This document shows, in pieces, positions 1 to 9,528 of a stretch of 58,995 nt of DNA (within the stretch, counting starts at the first letter, position 1; each line of letters starts with the position of its first letter). This DNA comes from Salisapilia sapeloensis (taxonomy: Eukaryota > Oomycota > Peronosporomycetes > Peronosporales > Salisapiliaceae): positions 1 through 58,995 of the forward strand of contig JAADVB010000104.1 in assembly GCA_023334545.1 (NCBI GenBank), written 5' to 3'. The notes under the pieces are model-generated. The model worked only from the letters and a program-made list of their open reading frames with translations, was not told the DNA's origin and did no database searches. Both the position numbers and the translations under genes were made by a program.

Positions 1-148
1 ATTAACGAGTACATGGACAAGTAGGCTTCTTTGAATCCATCCATAAAGACATCAGCTTCCAGCTCTTACCATGACAAGCGACAGTGAAGCTAGTGTTGGA
101 ACAATGGTGGTATAGAGATAGGTCGTGAAGAACCATCCACTAGTGTAT
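1..148. other. Window edge, no gene seen
   Basis: Short stretch before the first gene. Bases 1-24 could read as the last seven codons and a stop of a gene entering from the left on the plus strand, but this is too short to support. It probably also holds the 3' untranslated end of the minus-strand gene that stops at 149. Confidence 0.4.
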
Positions 149-2368
149 TTATTGCGCCTTGGAGTTTGTGATATCGCCCTCGAGCTTCTCAATGTACTGC
201 TGCAGCCGCTGTACCTGGTCCGACTGGTCCGACAGGAGCTTCAAAAGGTCATTCTTCTCTCCTTCGAGTCGTTCTGCCATTTGTTTGTACATCTCCGACA
301 CACGAATGGAGCTTTCCACGGACGTCGACGCGATCGATCCACGACGACTACGACCTACACTCGACGTCGTCGATCCTGGCGGCTTCGGGAACCGACCCAG
401 CGACGACCTCCATCCATACTGTGGGTGCGGTGCATCATTCGTCGTTATAGGCATCGAATTTACATCGTGCGACCGAGGTGTCGACGGATACCCGTCACCT
501 GCGCGGTCATAGGACGAATTACGATGATGTGTAGGTGGCTTCGCGGGGCTGCCACCATGCTCTCCACGTGGCGTGTGGATACGATCACTGTAGTAGGATC
601 CTTGGAACGGCGCATGGTAGGAAGGATTGGGTTCAAATCGATCAGTATCCGAGCTATGGTTCGATCCAGCAGACGGACGATGTGCGCCGTCATTCGAGTG
701 GTACGAAGCGGATCGAGAGAACGGGTCTGTGTGCGATCGATACGCTTCAGAGTGATGCAGTTCTCGAGGCGACATCTTTTGCTCTGCGTCCTGACGTCGA
801 TCGTAGTGGTTGTCGTACGCATGTCCGTTCGACGGATGAGCGTACGCGTGGGAAGCAAAGTGGCTGCTAGGTGCGCCAGTAGACTGTCCGAATGACCCGC
901 CGTTCGAGTTCTGCTCATAGTTGTATTGGTTGGTTGGTCTAGACGAGAACGGGTCGGCTGTCGGAGCACCTGCTGGCTCAGCAAATGGAGAAGCAGCTTT
1001 CTCTTCAGCACGATGGCTTGACGCAGATGACGCGAACGGATCATTCGGACCAGAACTTGCAGACTGCTGGATCGCTTCATTAGGATCAGAGCTTGTGGAC
1101 TGCTGGAACGGATCGTTCTGTCCGGAGCTTGCGGATTGCTGAAACGGATCATTTTGGCTGGAGCTTGCGGATTGTTGGAATGGATTGTCTGCTGGGGAAA
1201 CAGCGAATGGGCTCTGCTGTTCAGTGGAGGACGTCCACTGGTTTGCATACTGTTCCTGGTAGTTTGTAGACGTGTCTGCACCATTGTCATAGCTGTAGCT
1301 TTCGTGGTCGGCAGCAGAAGGCTGCTCGTGGTTCCATTCTTGCTGCTCAAACGGAGAAGCTTGATCGGCAGCAGGAGGCTGCTCGTGGTTCCATTCTTGC
1401 TGTTCGAATGGAGAAGCTTCGTTGGCGGCAGGAGGCTGCGCGTGACTCCAGTCTTGCTGTTCGAATGGAGAAGCTTGATCGGCAGCAGGAGGCTGCGCGT
1501 GACTCCAGTCTTGCTGCTCAAACGGAGAAGCTTCGTTGGCGGCAGGAGGCTGCGCGTGACTCCAGTCTTGCTGTTCGAACGGCGAAGCTTGGTCGTTCCC
1601 ATATGAAGCAAACGCATCTCCTGTCGTCTGCGCCTGGTCGCCCACTTGCATATGACTAAAGTCTTCCGCTGTTTCATTCACTTCATCCGTTGCAGCTCCT
1701 GGAGGCGCATCAAACGGTCCAGAGCTCTCGTTTCCATAGTTCTCGACAGATTCTTTCGTAGGAGCATCAAAAGGACTGCTACTGGTAAAATCCGATCTAT
1801 GTGATGTGCTTGACGAAGCGAATGCATCACTTGGCATCGAATCAAACGGTCCAGAGGCCGAATCGTGTTGAGACGAATACGATTGTCGAGAAGCAAATGG
1901 ATCCGTAGAAGCCGCAGGATTCGATTGTGCGAACGGATCTGCTTGGAAAGAAGAGCTGCTGCTAGCAAATAACGAGCCTACATCGCCACCTTCAGTCGGT
2001 TCGCTGTTATGGAACGCTATTGTCTCCCCTTGTGGCTGACTAAACTCTTGTGACGCATTCACAGGAGCGTTATGAGTGGCAAAATCGTCCTGAAAAGGAT
2101 CATCGGCGGCAGCAGAAGACCGCTGCATTTGAAAGAAGGACGCTGCAGGGGGAGGCCCAGTGTCTCCCGAAGCTTGCGACGCTTTGCTATCGTCTGCGAA
2201 CAGGTCCACCGTGTCGTATCCTTGTGGTCCCGAGTCTGCGAGTGCGACGTCGTCTAGATTGTGTGATTGCGACGCAGCTTGTGCTTGTCTCCTATCGTGG
2301 TCCCAATTGGCACCATTCATGGCGTTTGAGTCCTCTCCCTCGACAAAGTGCTGTAAGATTCTGTTCAT
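149..2368 (-). CDS. DPF-motif-rich, Ser/Gln-rich protein with C-terminal coiled coil (endocytic-adaptor-like)
   Basis: Single-exon 739-aa protein, start ATG at 2368. Almost the whole chain is low-complexity Ser/Gln/Asn/Pro and looks disordered. It carries about eight DPF tripeptides, one NPF, and many SPF and GPF variants. Around residues 260-355 lie five tandem copies of a 19-residue unit beginning ASPFEQQ. The last ~45 residues form a predicted coiled coil (MAERLEGEKNDLLKLLSDQS and onward), the only ordered part. DPF motifs are known to bind the clathrin adaptor AP-2 alpha ear, and NPF motifs bind EH domains; clusters of them mark endocytic adaptors such as epsin and Eps15. No ENTH, EH or ubiquitin-binding domain is visible, so the endocytic role is inference from motif density. 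The long reading frames on the opposite strand are shadows of the repeats. Confident that it is a gene; function uncertain. Confidence 0.85.
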   Translation of the reverse strand: MNRILQHFVEGEDSNAMNGANWDHDRRQAQAASQSHNLDDVALADSGPQGYDTVDLFADDSKASQASGDTGPPPAASFFQMQRSSAAADDPFQDDFATHNAPVNASQEFSQPQGETIAFHNSEPTEGGDVGSLFASSSSSFQADPFAQSNPAASTDPFASRQSYSSQHDSASGPFDSMPSDAFASSSTSHRSDFTSSSPFDAPTKESVENYGNESSGPFDAPPGAATDEVNETAEDFSHMQVGDQAQTTGDAFASYGNDQASPFEQQDWSHAQPPAANEASPFEQQDWSHAQPPAADQASPFEQQDWSHAQPPAANEASPFEQQEWNHEQPPAADQASPFEQQEWNHEQPSAADHESYSYDNGADTSTNYQEQYANQWTSSTEQQSPFAVSPADNPFQQSASSSQNDPFQQSASSGQNDPFQQSTSSDPNEAIQQSASSGPNDPFASSASSHRAEEKAASPFAEPAGAPTADPFSSRPTNQYNYEQNSNGGSFGQSTGAPSSHFASHAYAHPSNGHAYDNHYDRRQDAEQKMSPRELHHSEAYRSHTDPFSRSASYHSNDGAHRPSAGSNHSSDTDRFEPNPSYHAPFQGSYYSDRIHTPRGEHGGSPAKPPTHHRNSSYDRAGDGYPSTPRSHDVNSMPITTNDAPHPQYGWRSSLGRFPKPPGSTTSSVGRSRRGSIASTSVESSIRVSEMYKQMAERLEGEKNDLLKLLSDQSDQVQRLQQYIEKLEGDITNSKAQ
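1304..1588 (-). repeat. 57-bp tandem repeat, five units, coding
   Basis: Five head-to-tail 57-bp units encode ASPFEQQ(D/E)W(S/N)H(A/E)QP(P/S)AA plus two variable residues. The variable pair alternates NE, DQ, NE, DQ, DH along the protein, suggesting that a two-unit block was duplicated. Unit length is a multiple of three, so copy-number change keeps the frame. Confidence 0.85.
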
Positions 2369-2710
2369 GCGTCAACACGATACTCTTCGTCCTCGCAGCT
2401 CGTCGCGTATGTACGTTCAGACAGGACTATCGGCGCCGATCAATTCAAGACTCTCCTTCCCTCCTTTAATGCCTTCGATCCCAAGGCACCTCCTGTCTTA
2501 TAATAAAAACATCCTTTATACTTGCTATTTATATGCGTGGTAGAAGACGATTGATAGCTCTGTCTTGCATAACATACGACATACCTCCATCAAGAGTATG
2601 TATTGATCAAGTCATTTGCATGCATCTAGTATGCTTCTACTCGTAAAAAAACAAAGTGCTATGTATTTGTCTCTGCATCAAGAGTTCAAAAGATGTCTGT
2701 CCGTTCGTAC
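2369..2710. other. Intergenic, no gene seen
   Basis: 342 bp between the start of the DPF-rich gene and the stop of presenilin, both on the minus strand. It should contain the promoter of the former and the 3' end of the latter. No conserved element recognised. Confidence 0.5.
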
Positions 2711-4381
2711 CTACCCCAGCGCGCCATTGGTCATCATAAAGTCGCAAAAATCAACAAACAAGTAGCGTGTCCAGAGGTAGATGGCTGTGGCTAAGAAAAT
2801 CGAGATCGGAAGTGCCGGGAGCGACTTGTGGAGCACAGACAAGAGGAACAGCGTGCCTCCGAGTCCCATAATAATGCACAAGAAGGTCGTGACAAACGTC
2901 GAAAAGTCGTACATGGCTGAGCGACCGACGAGGACAGAGTAAAAGATAAAGTCGCCTAGACCGAGCTTGATCGTCTTGTCCTCCTCCTCTTCTTGCTGTC
3001 GTTCGCGACGACGTCGCTGTCGACGTACTTGGACAGGACATGGAATCTCCATCGTACAGGAACACACTTGGTACTTGTGGAAGATGAGGATCCACAGTCG
3101 GTCTTGGTCTTCAAAGAACTTTTCCGCCACTTGCGGAGCCTTCCACACGTCTTCAGGGCTGAAGATGCGGTAAAACTTCTCCAAGAGCTCCACGAGCGCA
3201 TCGAAAGTATCACACTGGTAAGTGGTAAAGTCCGATTCCGCTACATTCCGCGGTCGATCCGTATGCTCCACTGACTGCAATTCCTGTTCCCTCCGCTGCT
3301 TGTCCTCCACCTCTCGTGGTTGCGTGGCAGGGGCTTCACTGCTAGCTCCAATGTGATCCGACACGACAGGTCTGTTCTGGGCCTGTGGTGGCGGTGCAGA
3401 ACGCTGCTGAGAGTGACTAGAACTCGACTGGACGTTCGTCCTGGATGGTGGTGCCGGACGCTCCGCTGGACGATTGTTCTGCTGATTCGTGACGCCGTCG
3501 CGGATGTCTGCTTCGTACAAGAGACCTGGGAGAGGTGCATTCTTCTCCTGGATGAGCTGAAGCAGCCATTTCAGCGGTCCGCAAGGCGTCAGGACAGCAC
3601 AGAGATCGTAGCAGGCAAACATGACACAAAAGACGAGCGTCGTCCACATGGGCCACATGGAAAACTCCCATGCCAAGATGACACTCACGGCGACTAGATA
3701 TGCATTCTGAATAAATCGAGGCGTTCCCTTCTGATAGAAAATCGAAATGACGCCGACGACACCAAAGTTGAGCATGACAAAGACAAAGCTAATCCAGTCG
3801 ACGGGCCAATTGAACTGATCGGACAAGACAGAATCCATGAGCTGTCCACCGACGAAACTCAGAATCGCCGTCGCGGCGAACATGATGTATCCGGCGAGGA
3901 ACTTCATGCAATTAAACTTATACAGGAGCGCCATGCCGAAGGTGAGGATGGCGATGGCACCGATGATCACGAGAGCATTCACTAGAGACATACCAATACC
4001 AGCAGCTCCACCGTTCGTCTCCGAGTTCCCGTACACGAGGTAAGTCTGCATCGATGCCTCGACACTCGAGTTTCGGTAATTGACCACGACGAGACTTGAC
4101 GCGACCATCGTCACGCAGACAGGGAAAACCAATGCCCAGAAAGAGTTGATTCCGTGCATCAGATCATCTGAAGACCCTTCCTCTTGCTGTTCCTGCCCGG
4201 CGTCACCGTCATTGGCTTCCTGCGCACCTGCTTGTGCTCGTTCCGCATCCTCTTCACTATGACTCGGTGTACGCATCTTATCGTAGTCGTTGGAATTAGC
4301 TACACCGTCATCCCCCACTCCTTCATACGGATGTTGCTCATCGGACCGAGAGGAACTCGTCTCCTGGGACTCCCGTGGCAT
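2711..4381 (-). CDS. PSEN: Presenilin, intramembrane aspartyl protease (gamma-secretase catalytic subunit)
   Basis: 556 aa from the chosen ATG at 4381; an in-frame ATG at 4462 would add 27 residues. An acidic, polar N-terminus precedes about nine hydrophobic segments. The family's three catalytic signatures are present in order: the YD motif (CYDLCAV, catalytic Asp about residue 259), GLGD (LGLGDFIFYS, catalytic Asp about residue 477) and PAL (LPALPIS, about residue 520). Presenilins act in ER/Golgi/endosome membranes within the gamma-secretase complex, with nicastrin, APH-1 and PEN-2. The cytosolic loop between the two catalytic Asp is long (about 190 residues), Pro/Gln/Ser-rich, and ends in a basic then acidic stretch just before the GLGD helix; such loops vary in the family. 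No intron needed. Identification is firm; only the start is open. Confidence 0.95.
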   Translation of the reverse strand: MPRESQETSSSRSDEQHPYEGVGDDGVANSNDYDKMRTPSHSEEDAERAQAGAQEANDGDAGQEQQEEGSSDDLMHGINSFWALVFPVCVTMVASSLVVVNYRNSSVEASMQTYLVYGNSETNGGAAGIGMSLVNALVIIGAIAILTFGMALLYKFNCMKFLAGYIMFAATAILSFVGGQLMDSVLSDQFNWPVDWISFVFVMLNFGVVGVISIFYQKGTPRFIQNAYLVAVSVILAWEFSMWPMWTTLVFCVMFACYDLCAVLTPCGPLKWLLQLIQEKNAPLPGLLYEADIRDGVTNQQNNRPAERPAPPSRTNVQSSSSHSQQRSAPPPQAQNRPVVSDHIGASSEAPATQPREVEDKQRREQELQSVEHTDRPRNVAESDFTTYQCDTFDALVELLEKFYRIFSPEDVWKAPQVAEKFFEDQDRLWILIFHKYQVCSCTMEIPCPVQVRRQRRRRERQQEEEEDKTIKLGLGDFIFYSVLVGRSAMYDFSTFVTTFLCIIMGLGGTLFLLSVLHKSLPALPISIFLATAIYLWTRYLFVDFCDFMMTNGALG

Positions 4382-4558
4382 CGCAGCAGGTCTAGCAAGT
4401 ATATAACCTGGCTTCTTTCCCGTTTCACCTTTTGTCTGGGATAAAGTATCCAGACAATACACGCGATCAAGTACGAATACACGTATCTAGCTAGATCTTC
4501 CTATAAACAAGCTATACCGAAACGACCAAGATTCATGTGGATGCACTTGCTTTATCAG

Positions 4559-6313
4559 TTATTCCACTCGCCCTTCGACTTTACTCAGTCCGTCGAGTGC
4601 CGCGACTCGATATGCCTCGGCTAACGTTGGGTAGTTGAAGACGGACGTTTGGAAGTAATCGAGTGTCCCGCCCATGGACATGACGACCTGCCCAATGTGG
4701 ATGATCTCCGTCGCACCTTCGCCAATGGCGTGGACACCTAGGAGCTTGAGTGTCTTGGGACAGAAGAGGATCTTGAGGAAGCCAGCGACGCCTCCGAGCA
4801 TCTGTCCTTTCGCTAGCTCCTCGTATCGAGCGATACCGACTTCATACGGAATGCATTCACTCGTCAACTGCTGCTCGTTCTTGCCGACCATACTAATCGC
4901 TGGGATCGTGTAGATACCATACGGGTAAAGATCTCCTGACCGCATACGCGTGTGCTGAAAGTCCGGATCACGTTGCGTACCATCGTCCGAACGCTGCTTG
5001 TTCGTCGGTCTAGAAGTACGCATGTGGACGGACACCAGTCTCCCTTGCTCCATCGACGTTGATGCTAGTGCAGGGAAACCGATACAGTCCCCAGCAGCAT
5101 AAATGTGCGGCACTGTCGTCTGGAAGTTGTCATCTACTTTCAACAGACCTCGCTTATCTGCTTCGATACCGACTGCCTCCAGGTTCAGTCCCTTTGTATT
5201 GCCCTGACGACCTAAAGTATATAACAATGCATCTCCAACGACTGTCTTGCCACTGTTGAGCTCGACATGGACTTCCCCATCCTTCTTCTCAACGCTTTTA
5301 ATCACTTCTTCAAGATAGAAGCGAGTGCCGACGTGCCGCATGGCGTAGGAAAGAGCTTCCGTTACTTCCTTGTCGGCCATGTCCAGGATCTCTCGACGAG
5401 GATCGATAACCGTCACTTCTGTGCCCGGTACGATCGCCAACATAGAAGCGTATTCCATGCCGATGACGCCTGCGCCAGCCACAATTAGCCGCTTCGGGAC
5501 GGTCTTGATGCCACCCCACAGGATCTGGTCACTGTCAAAGATCGTTTCACCATCGAATGGAATGTCATCGCGACGGGCAGGGTGCGTGCCGACCGAAATG
5601 AGATAGTTATCGGCCGTCAACACGCGCTTGCAGACGTCGGCGTTGTAGTGGCGAGTGGCGTCCGTGGCGGCTGCATCCTTGGTATCATTCGAGAGCACGG
5701 CGACAGTCTTCTTATCTGGAGTTGGGAGGAAGCGAGCGGTACCAGTGATCAACTCGACACCATTACGAAGGAGCTGGTTGCGGGTGACGTCCATCTCTGC
5801 ATCTTCCACCTGCTTGACGCGCTCTAGAATGTCTTCGACGCCGAATTTCTTGAAAGGAACGGACTGACCGTGGTAGAAACTCCGGTGCCGATGCGCTGTG
5901 AAGTGCAGCACAGCCTCTCGGAACGTCTGCATGCGAGAATAAGTCGTTAGAGACGCCATATTTTATATGAATTGCTATAGGAGGCGTGAAAGTACCTTGG
6001 ACGGAATAGTTCCTGTGTGTGTGCATACACCTCCGATCATATCACGCTTGTCAATTAGAGCGACGGATTTTCCGTCCTTGACATGATCGATGGCACACTT
6101 TTGTCCGGCAGGTCCGGACCCGATGACAATCAAATCGAAATGCTCGCTCGCTTTAAGGCCTTGTAGCAGATCACTCAATGGCTTCACAGGGTCCGCAGTT
6201 GACTCATGACTAGTATCCGAGGTAGAGAACTGAGCAAGGTAAGGAGAACGTCTCGCAGCGATCGACTGCAGCGCTAGGCGGCGACGACCGAGTTGTCGGA
6301 GTGCGACAGCCAT
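4559..6313 (-). CDS. Soluble (Si-specific) pyridine nucleotide transhydrogenase, mitochondrial-type
   Basis: Two exons: 6313-5996 and 5926-4559, separated by a 69-nt intron (5927-5995); 561 aa. A flavoprotein of the dihydrolipoamide dehydrogenase fold that exchanges hydride between NADH and NADPH. FAD motif GSGPAG lies at residues 65-70 and the active-site region [13 protein letters not shown] at 94-106. The pair C-x4-T instead of the C-x4-C of lipoamide dehydrogenase, plus the C-terminal EIIHIGQ and [14 protein letters not shown] motifs, point to the SthA-type transhydrogenase. The first ~35 residues are rich in Arg/Ala/Ser with no acidic residues at first, as in mitochondrial presequences. 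The intron falls exactly after the active-site Lys; joining gives IPSK-TFREAV, as in the family. An extra ~30 polar residues (near [11 protein letters not shown]) sit before YGIYTIP and are not typical of the family. Family confident; location inferred. Confidence 0.93.
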
Positions 6314-7354
6314 CCTTCGAAATTGTGGGCTTGATGTCCATCCGCAGACATACTTTATCCAAGTGAATTATTTTTGAAGTTGGCCCATCAAAGTATCTCG
6401 CCGACTCTGTTCTATATCGATTGTGTATGTCTTTTACAGCCGAATACTCCTATGGACGTCTAGTACAGTTCAATTCTCTACCAAATGCAAACATCTTATA
6501 TCTAGCGATTATATAGCTTCTACGAATATTTCCCTACATATACCAACACTACATACGCCTCGTGCCGAGCTAATTCAACCTCGGTAATGTCCACGATCGA
6601 GCGAAGTGGGAAAGTAGGTAAGGGTGTTGTCGTCCGTGACGTCACGTGGCGACGAGGCATTCCGCTCTTCGACAGCCTTGCTTTTCGTAACGGTAGTAAA
6701 GCCCATGAACATGAATGGTCTTTCCTAGAAGTAGCAAGGCAGATTCATACTTTCAGTTAAACAGCGAGTATGCTAGAGACAGACAGACGTTTCGATCATC
6801 GAGCGAGTACGTCCGTGCACAACCGAGTGTGGCTGTCGATGTTCATAAGCATAAAGTCGTAACGAAATGCACGTTACTTTCTTTCCATTTTAATACGCAC
6901 TCTAGCTACGCCCTCTACCCGTCGACAGTCCCGAGCGAGACCTCGGCCGGACGATTCAGTTTGAAGTCGCGTTTTCGCGTGTTTTCCTTTTCATCCAATC
7001 CTGTCATCCGACGATATATTACTACCAATCACCACTAGTCTGTCGTCGTACAAACTGACCCTCATACAAAAGAACGCGACATAAGTCGAAGAAGCACTCG
7101 CCTCCCTCCTTCTTCCCCGAGTAACTGGAAGTATTTCCAACTTGCAGGCCAGTTCCTTTGTAAACGTCACATTCGGGAAATACCACCTTGCCATCAAGTC
7201 CGGAGGTTCCAAGTGCACTTTAGACGACGAGACCACCGTCTTTCCGGAACGCTGACTCTGTCTAGCGCCGCTTATTCCACCACATCACGCGTGCGATTAT
7301 TCCTAGATAAAACTACTGTAAACTTTCTCTACTGCGATACCTGTGTATTTCATC
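6314..7354. other. Divergent promoter region, no gene supported
   Basis: 1041 bp between the start codons of the transhydrogenase (minus) and the RRM protein (plus), by far the longest divergent spacing here apart from the gene-poor stretch at 20-22 kb. Short open frames on both strands (for example 6715-7038) have no recognisable domain. The stretch holds a palindromic bZIP/bHLH-like site at 6637-6648, and the region from about 7250 to 7354 is probably 5' untranslated sequence of the RRM gene. Confidence 0.5.
6637..6648. promoter_or_regulatory. Overlapping CRE-like and G-box-like palindromes
   Basis: TGACGTCA (6637-6644) overlaps CACGTG (6643-6648). The first is the full palindromic CRE/bZIP site and the second the E-box/G-box core of bHLH or bZIP proteins. 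It lies about 320 bp from the transhydrogenase start and 700 bp from the RRM gene. Functional use is inferred only. Confidence 0.35.
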
Positions 7355-9388
7355 ATGACAGAAGCATCACCAAAACTCGGGTACGTCTTTGTCTATCTCT
7401 GCCGTCTTCACCCTATAAACTCGTCGCTCACATCATGACGCACTAGAAAAATCTTTATCGGAGGACTCTCGTACGAAACTACTGACGGTAATCCACCACT
7501 CCTTTCAACACACCTCATCTACGGTCTTTCTTGTCTCCACGACGGTACTCATATCGACTCACATAGATAAATTACGAGCGTACTTTAGCGCCTATGGGTC
7601 CGTCACGGACGCTGTCGTCATGAAAGACCCGATCTCGAGGCGATCTCGAGGCTTTGGCTTCATCACGTACGCCGACCCAACCTGTGTGGACCGTGCGTTG
7701 GCACAATCCAACCACGTCTTAGACAATCGAAGGGTACTTTCGTACATTTCTAGCTACGTATCCTGAAAAGTAACCTAGGTTGCTAGGTGGAAGCCAAGCG
7801 CGCTGTGCCTCGTGCCGACAGCGCGCGTGAACTTAGCAACAGCGGTGTACGTGCCAACGGAAGCTCGCTCACGAGCGTCAGCTCGTCCAACTCGATCGGT
7901 GCGACGAAAAAGATTTTTGTCGGTGGTCTCCACTACGAAACAAAAGATGGTACGGTCGCCTATATAGCTCAGGTCTTGTGTAAAGGGACTCATATGATGC
8001 TTCAATAGTGGACTTTAAGGACTACTTTGCGCAATATGGCAAAGTCGTGTCGGCTGAAGTCATGTTCAATCGGGAAACGAACAAGTCACGCGGCTTTGGC
8101 TTTGTCGTCTTCGAGTCCGAAGCCAGTGTTGAGCAAGTGTTACTGGACCAAAACCATGTCATTGACGGCAAATCCGTACATACTCCCCTTTAATTCCTCT
8201 CTACAAAGCAAATACTTATGCTACTCGTAGGTGGAAGTGAAGAGAGCGGTACCTCGCACCGACATTCCTCCTCCACGCTCTGCATCGTCCAGAACAGGCT
8301 CTTTCAACGGCACCACCGGCCCTGGTTCCGTCGGTAGCATCGATGACGCCAGCATCGGCTCTGCTCCATCGACGCCGATCACACCTTCTGGCGGGAGTTT
8401 CTCCAATGGAAGCCACATGATGGAAGGCCGCAGTCTCCCTTCTCCTGGTAGCAACGGCATCGTCGGCGGATACGCTGCTGCTGTCCGCTACGGCAACCGA
8501 CCTCTTCCAAAAGGACCTCCGCTGTCCTCTCCAGCAGGCTTCCTGAGCGATACCAATGCGCTGGGCGAGTCCCTGTCCAGTCTGTCTCTTGGCGATCGCG
8601 CCTCATCCTCCAGAGGCTCCAGCCAACGCCTATACGCTGCATCTCCTACGACAGGCAGGTCCAATCGCTCGTCTCCTCTCCACGTCGCGACGTCTTCCAG
8701 CGCCATGGACACGGATCCTGTCATGGAGCAATGGAAGCTGTCACCTTCTGCTCCACCGCAACCGTCATCAGACATTCCGTCGCTCTTCTCTTCCTCCGAG
8801 CCGTCTACCTACCTGCCTCAAGGACTCGTAAGCAACGAGGATTCGTGGCAACGGTCGCCATGGAGTCAACCTTGGAGCAACGAAGCGGCTGATCAAGACC
8901 AGTTCTCGCTGGACTCTGACTTGCGTCCACCTAGGTCCACCTCCTCCGATACGCCAGCTTACTTTTCAGCCTTTTCCAATGGCAGCGGTCGATCCGCCAG
9001 CATGCCGATCGGGCAGAATGCGTGGGCTCCATCGAGCTATCATGACAAGAGCTCGAGCTCTGGTGCGTTTGGAAGTGGTGTGATGGGTATGAGCATGTCA
9101 CTACCAGTGGACCATAGTCTGATGGAACCTGGCGAGCACGGCTTCAGCAGCAGCGGACGCCTGGAGAAGCATGCATTTGGTCGAGGCGCGTCCATGACGT
9201 TGGATAGCAGCGGGTCGTACGGATCGCTCCAAGGTTTCCTCGAGCCAGAGTACTTTCCATCGTCGACTGACGGAAGTCGACAGTTGGAGGATCGTCCGAA
9301 ACAAATGCCTGCGACGGGAGATGCTGGTGATGCGCTCGACTTCCTTCGACGTTCGCGAGACGACGACTTCCAGCAGCAGTTCAGGTAG
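7355..9388 (+). CDS. Musashi/hnRNP A-B-like RNA-binding protein with two RRM domains
   Basis: Six exons: 7355-7380, 7447-7487, 7567-7733, 7787-7949, 8009-8175, 8231-9388; introns 53-79 nt; 573 aa. RRM1 (about residues 10-83) has RNP2 IFIGGL and RNP1 RGFGFITY; RRM2 (about 119-193) has IFVGGL and RGFGFVVF. Each RRM ends in VE(A/V)KRAVPR, the typical extension in the hnRNP A/B, Musashi and DAZAP families. The ~380-residue tail is Ser/Gly/Pro-rich and disordered. The product should bind single-stranded RNA and act in mRNA processing, transport or translation. Introns occupy matching positions and phases in the two RRMs (after YET-x-D, phase 1, and before VE-x-KRAVPR, phase 0). All junctions keep frame and restore conserved RRM sequence, so the model is well supported; the exact cellular role is not. 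Confidence 0.92.
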
Positions 9389-9528
9389 ATTCGGACGTTG
9401 GATCTCTTTTCTCGTTGCTTGTGCAAGTGGCAGCGGATGAATGTACTGGTAGGATAGACAATAGTGCGTACGAGTTTGTGCGAGAAGTAGGTAGCTCGAG
9501 TAGACAAACATGGAGGCTTGTTGACATC

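Noticed and set aside
1-24. Possible C-terminal end of a gene entering from the left
   Set aside because: Only seven codons before a stop; cannot be distinguished from chance.
460-1677. 405-codon alternative frame over the DPF-rich gene
   Set aside because: Composed of Arg/Leu/Ser runs from the repeat read in another frame; the DPF frame has the coiled coil and consistent composition.
6715-7038. 107-codon plus-strand frame in the long promoter
   Set aside because: No domain, no splice partner and ordinary length for chance; likely noncoding.
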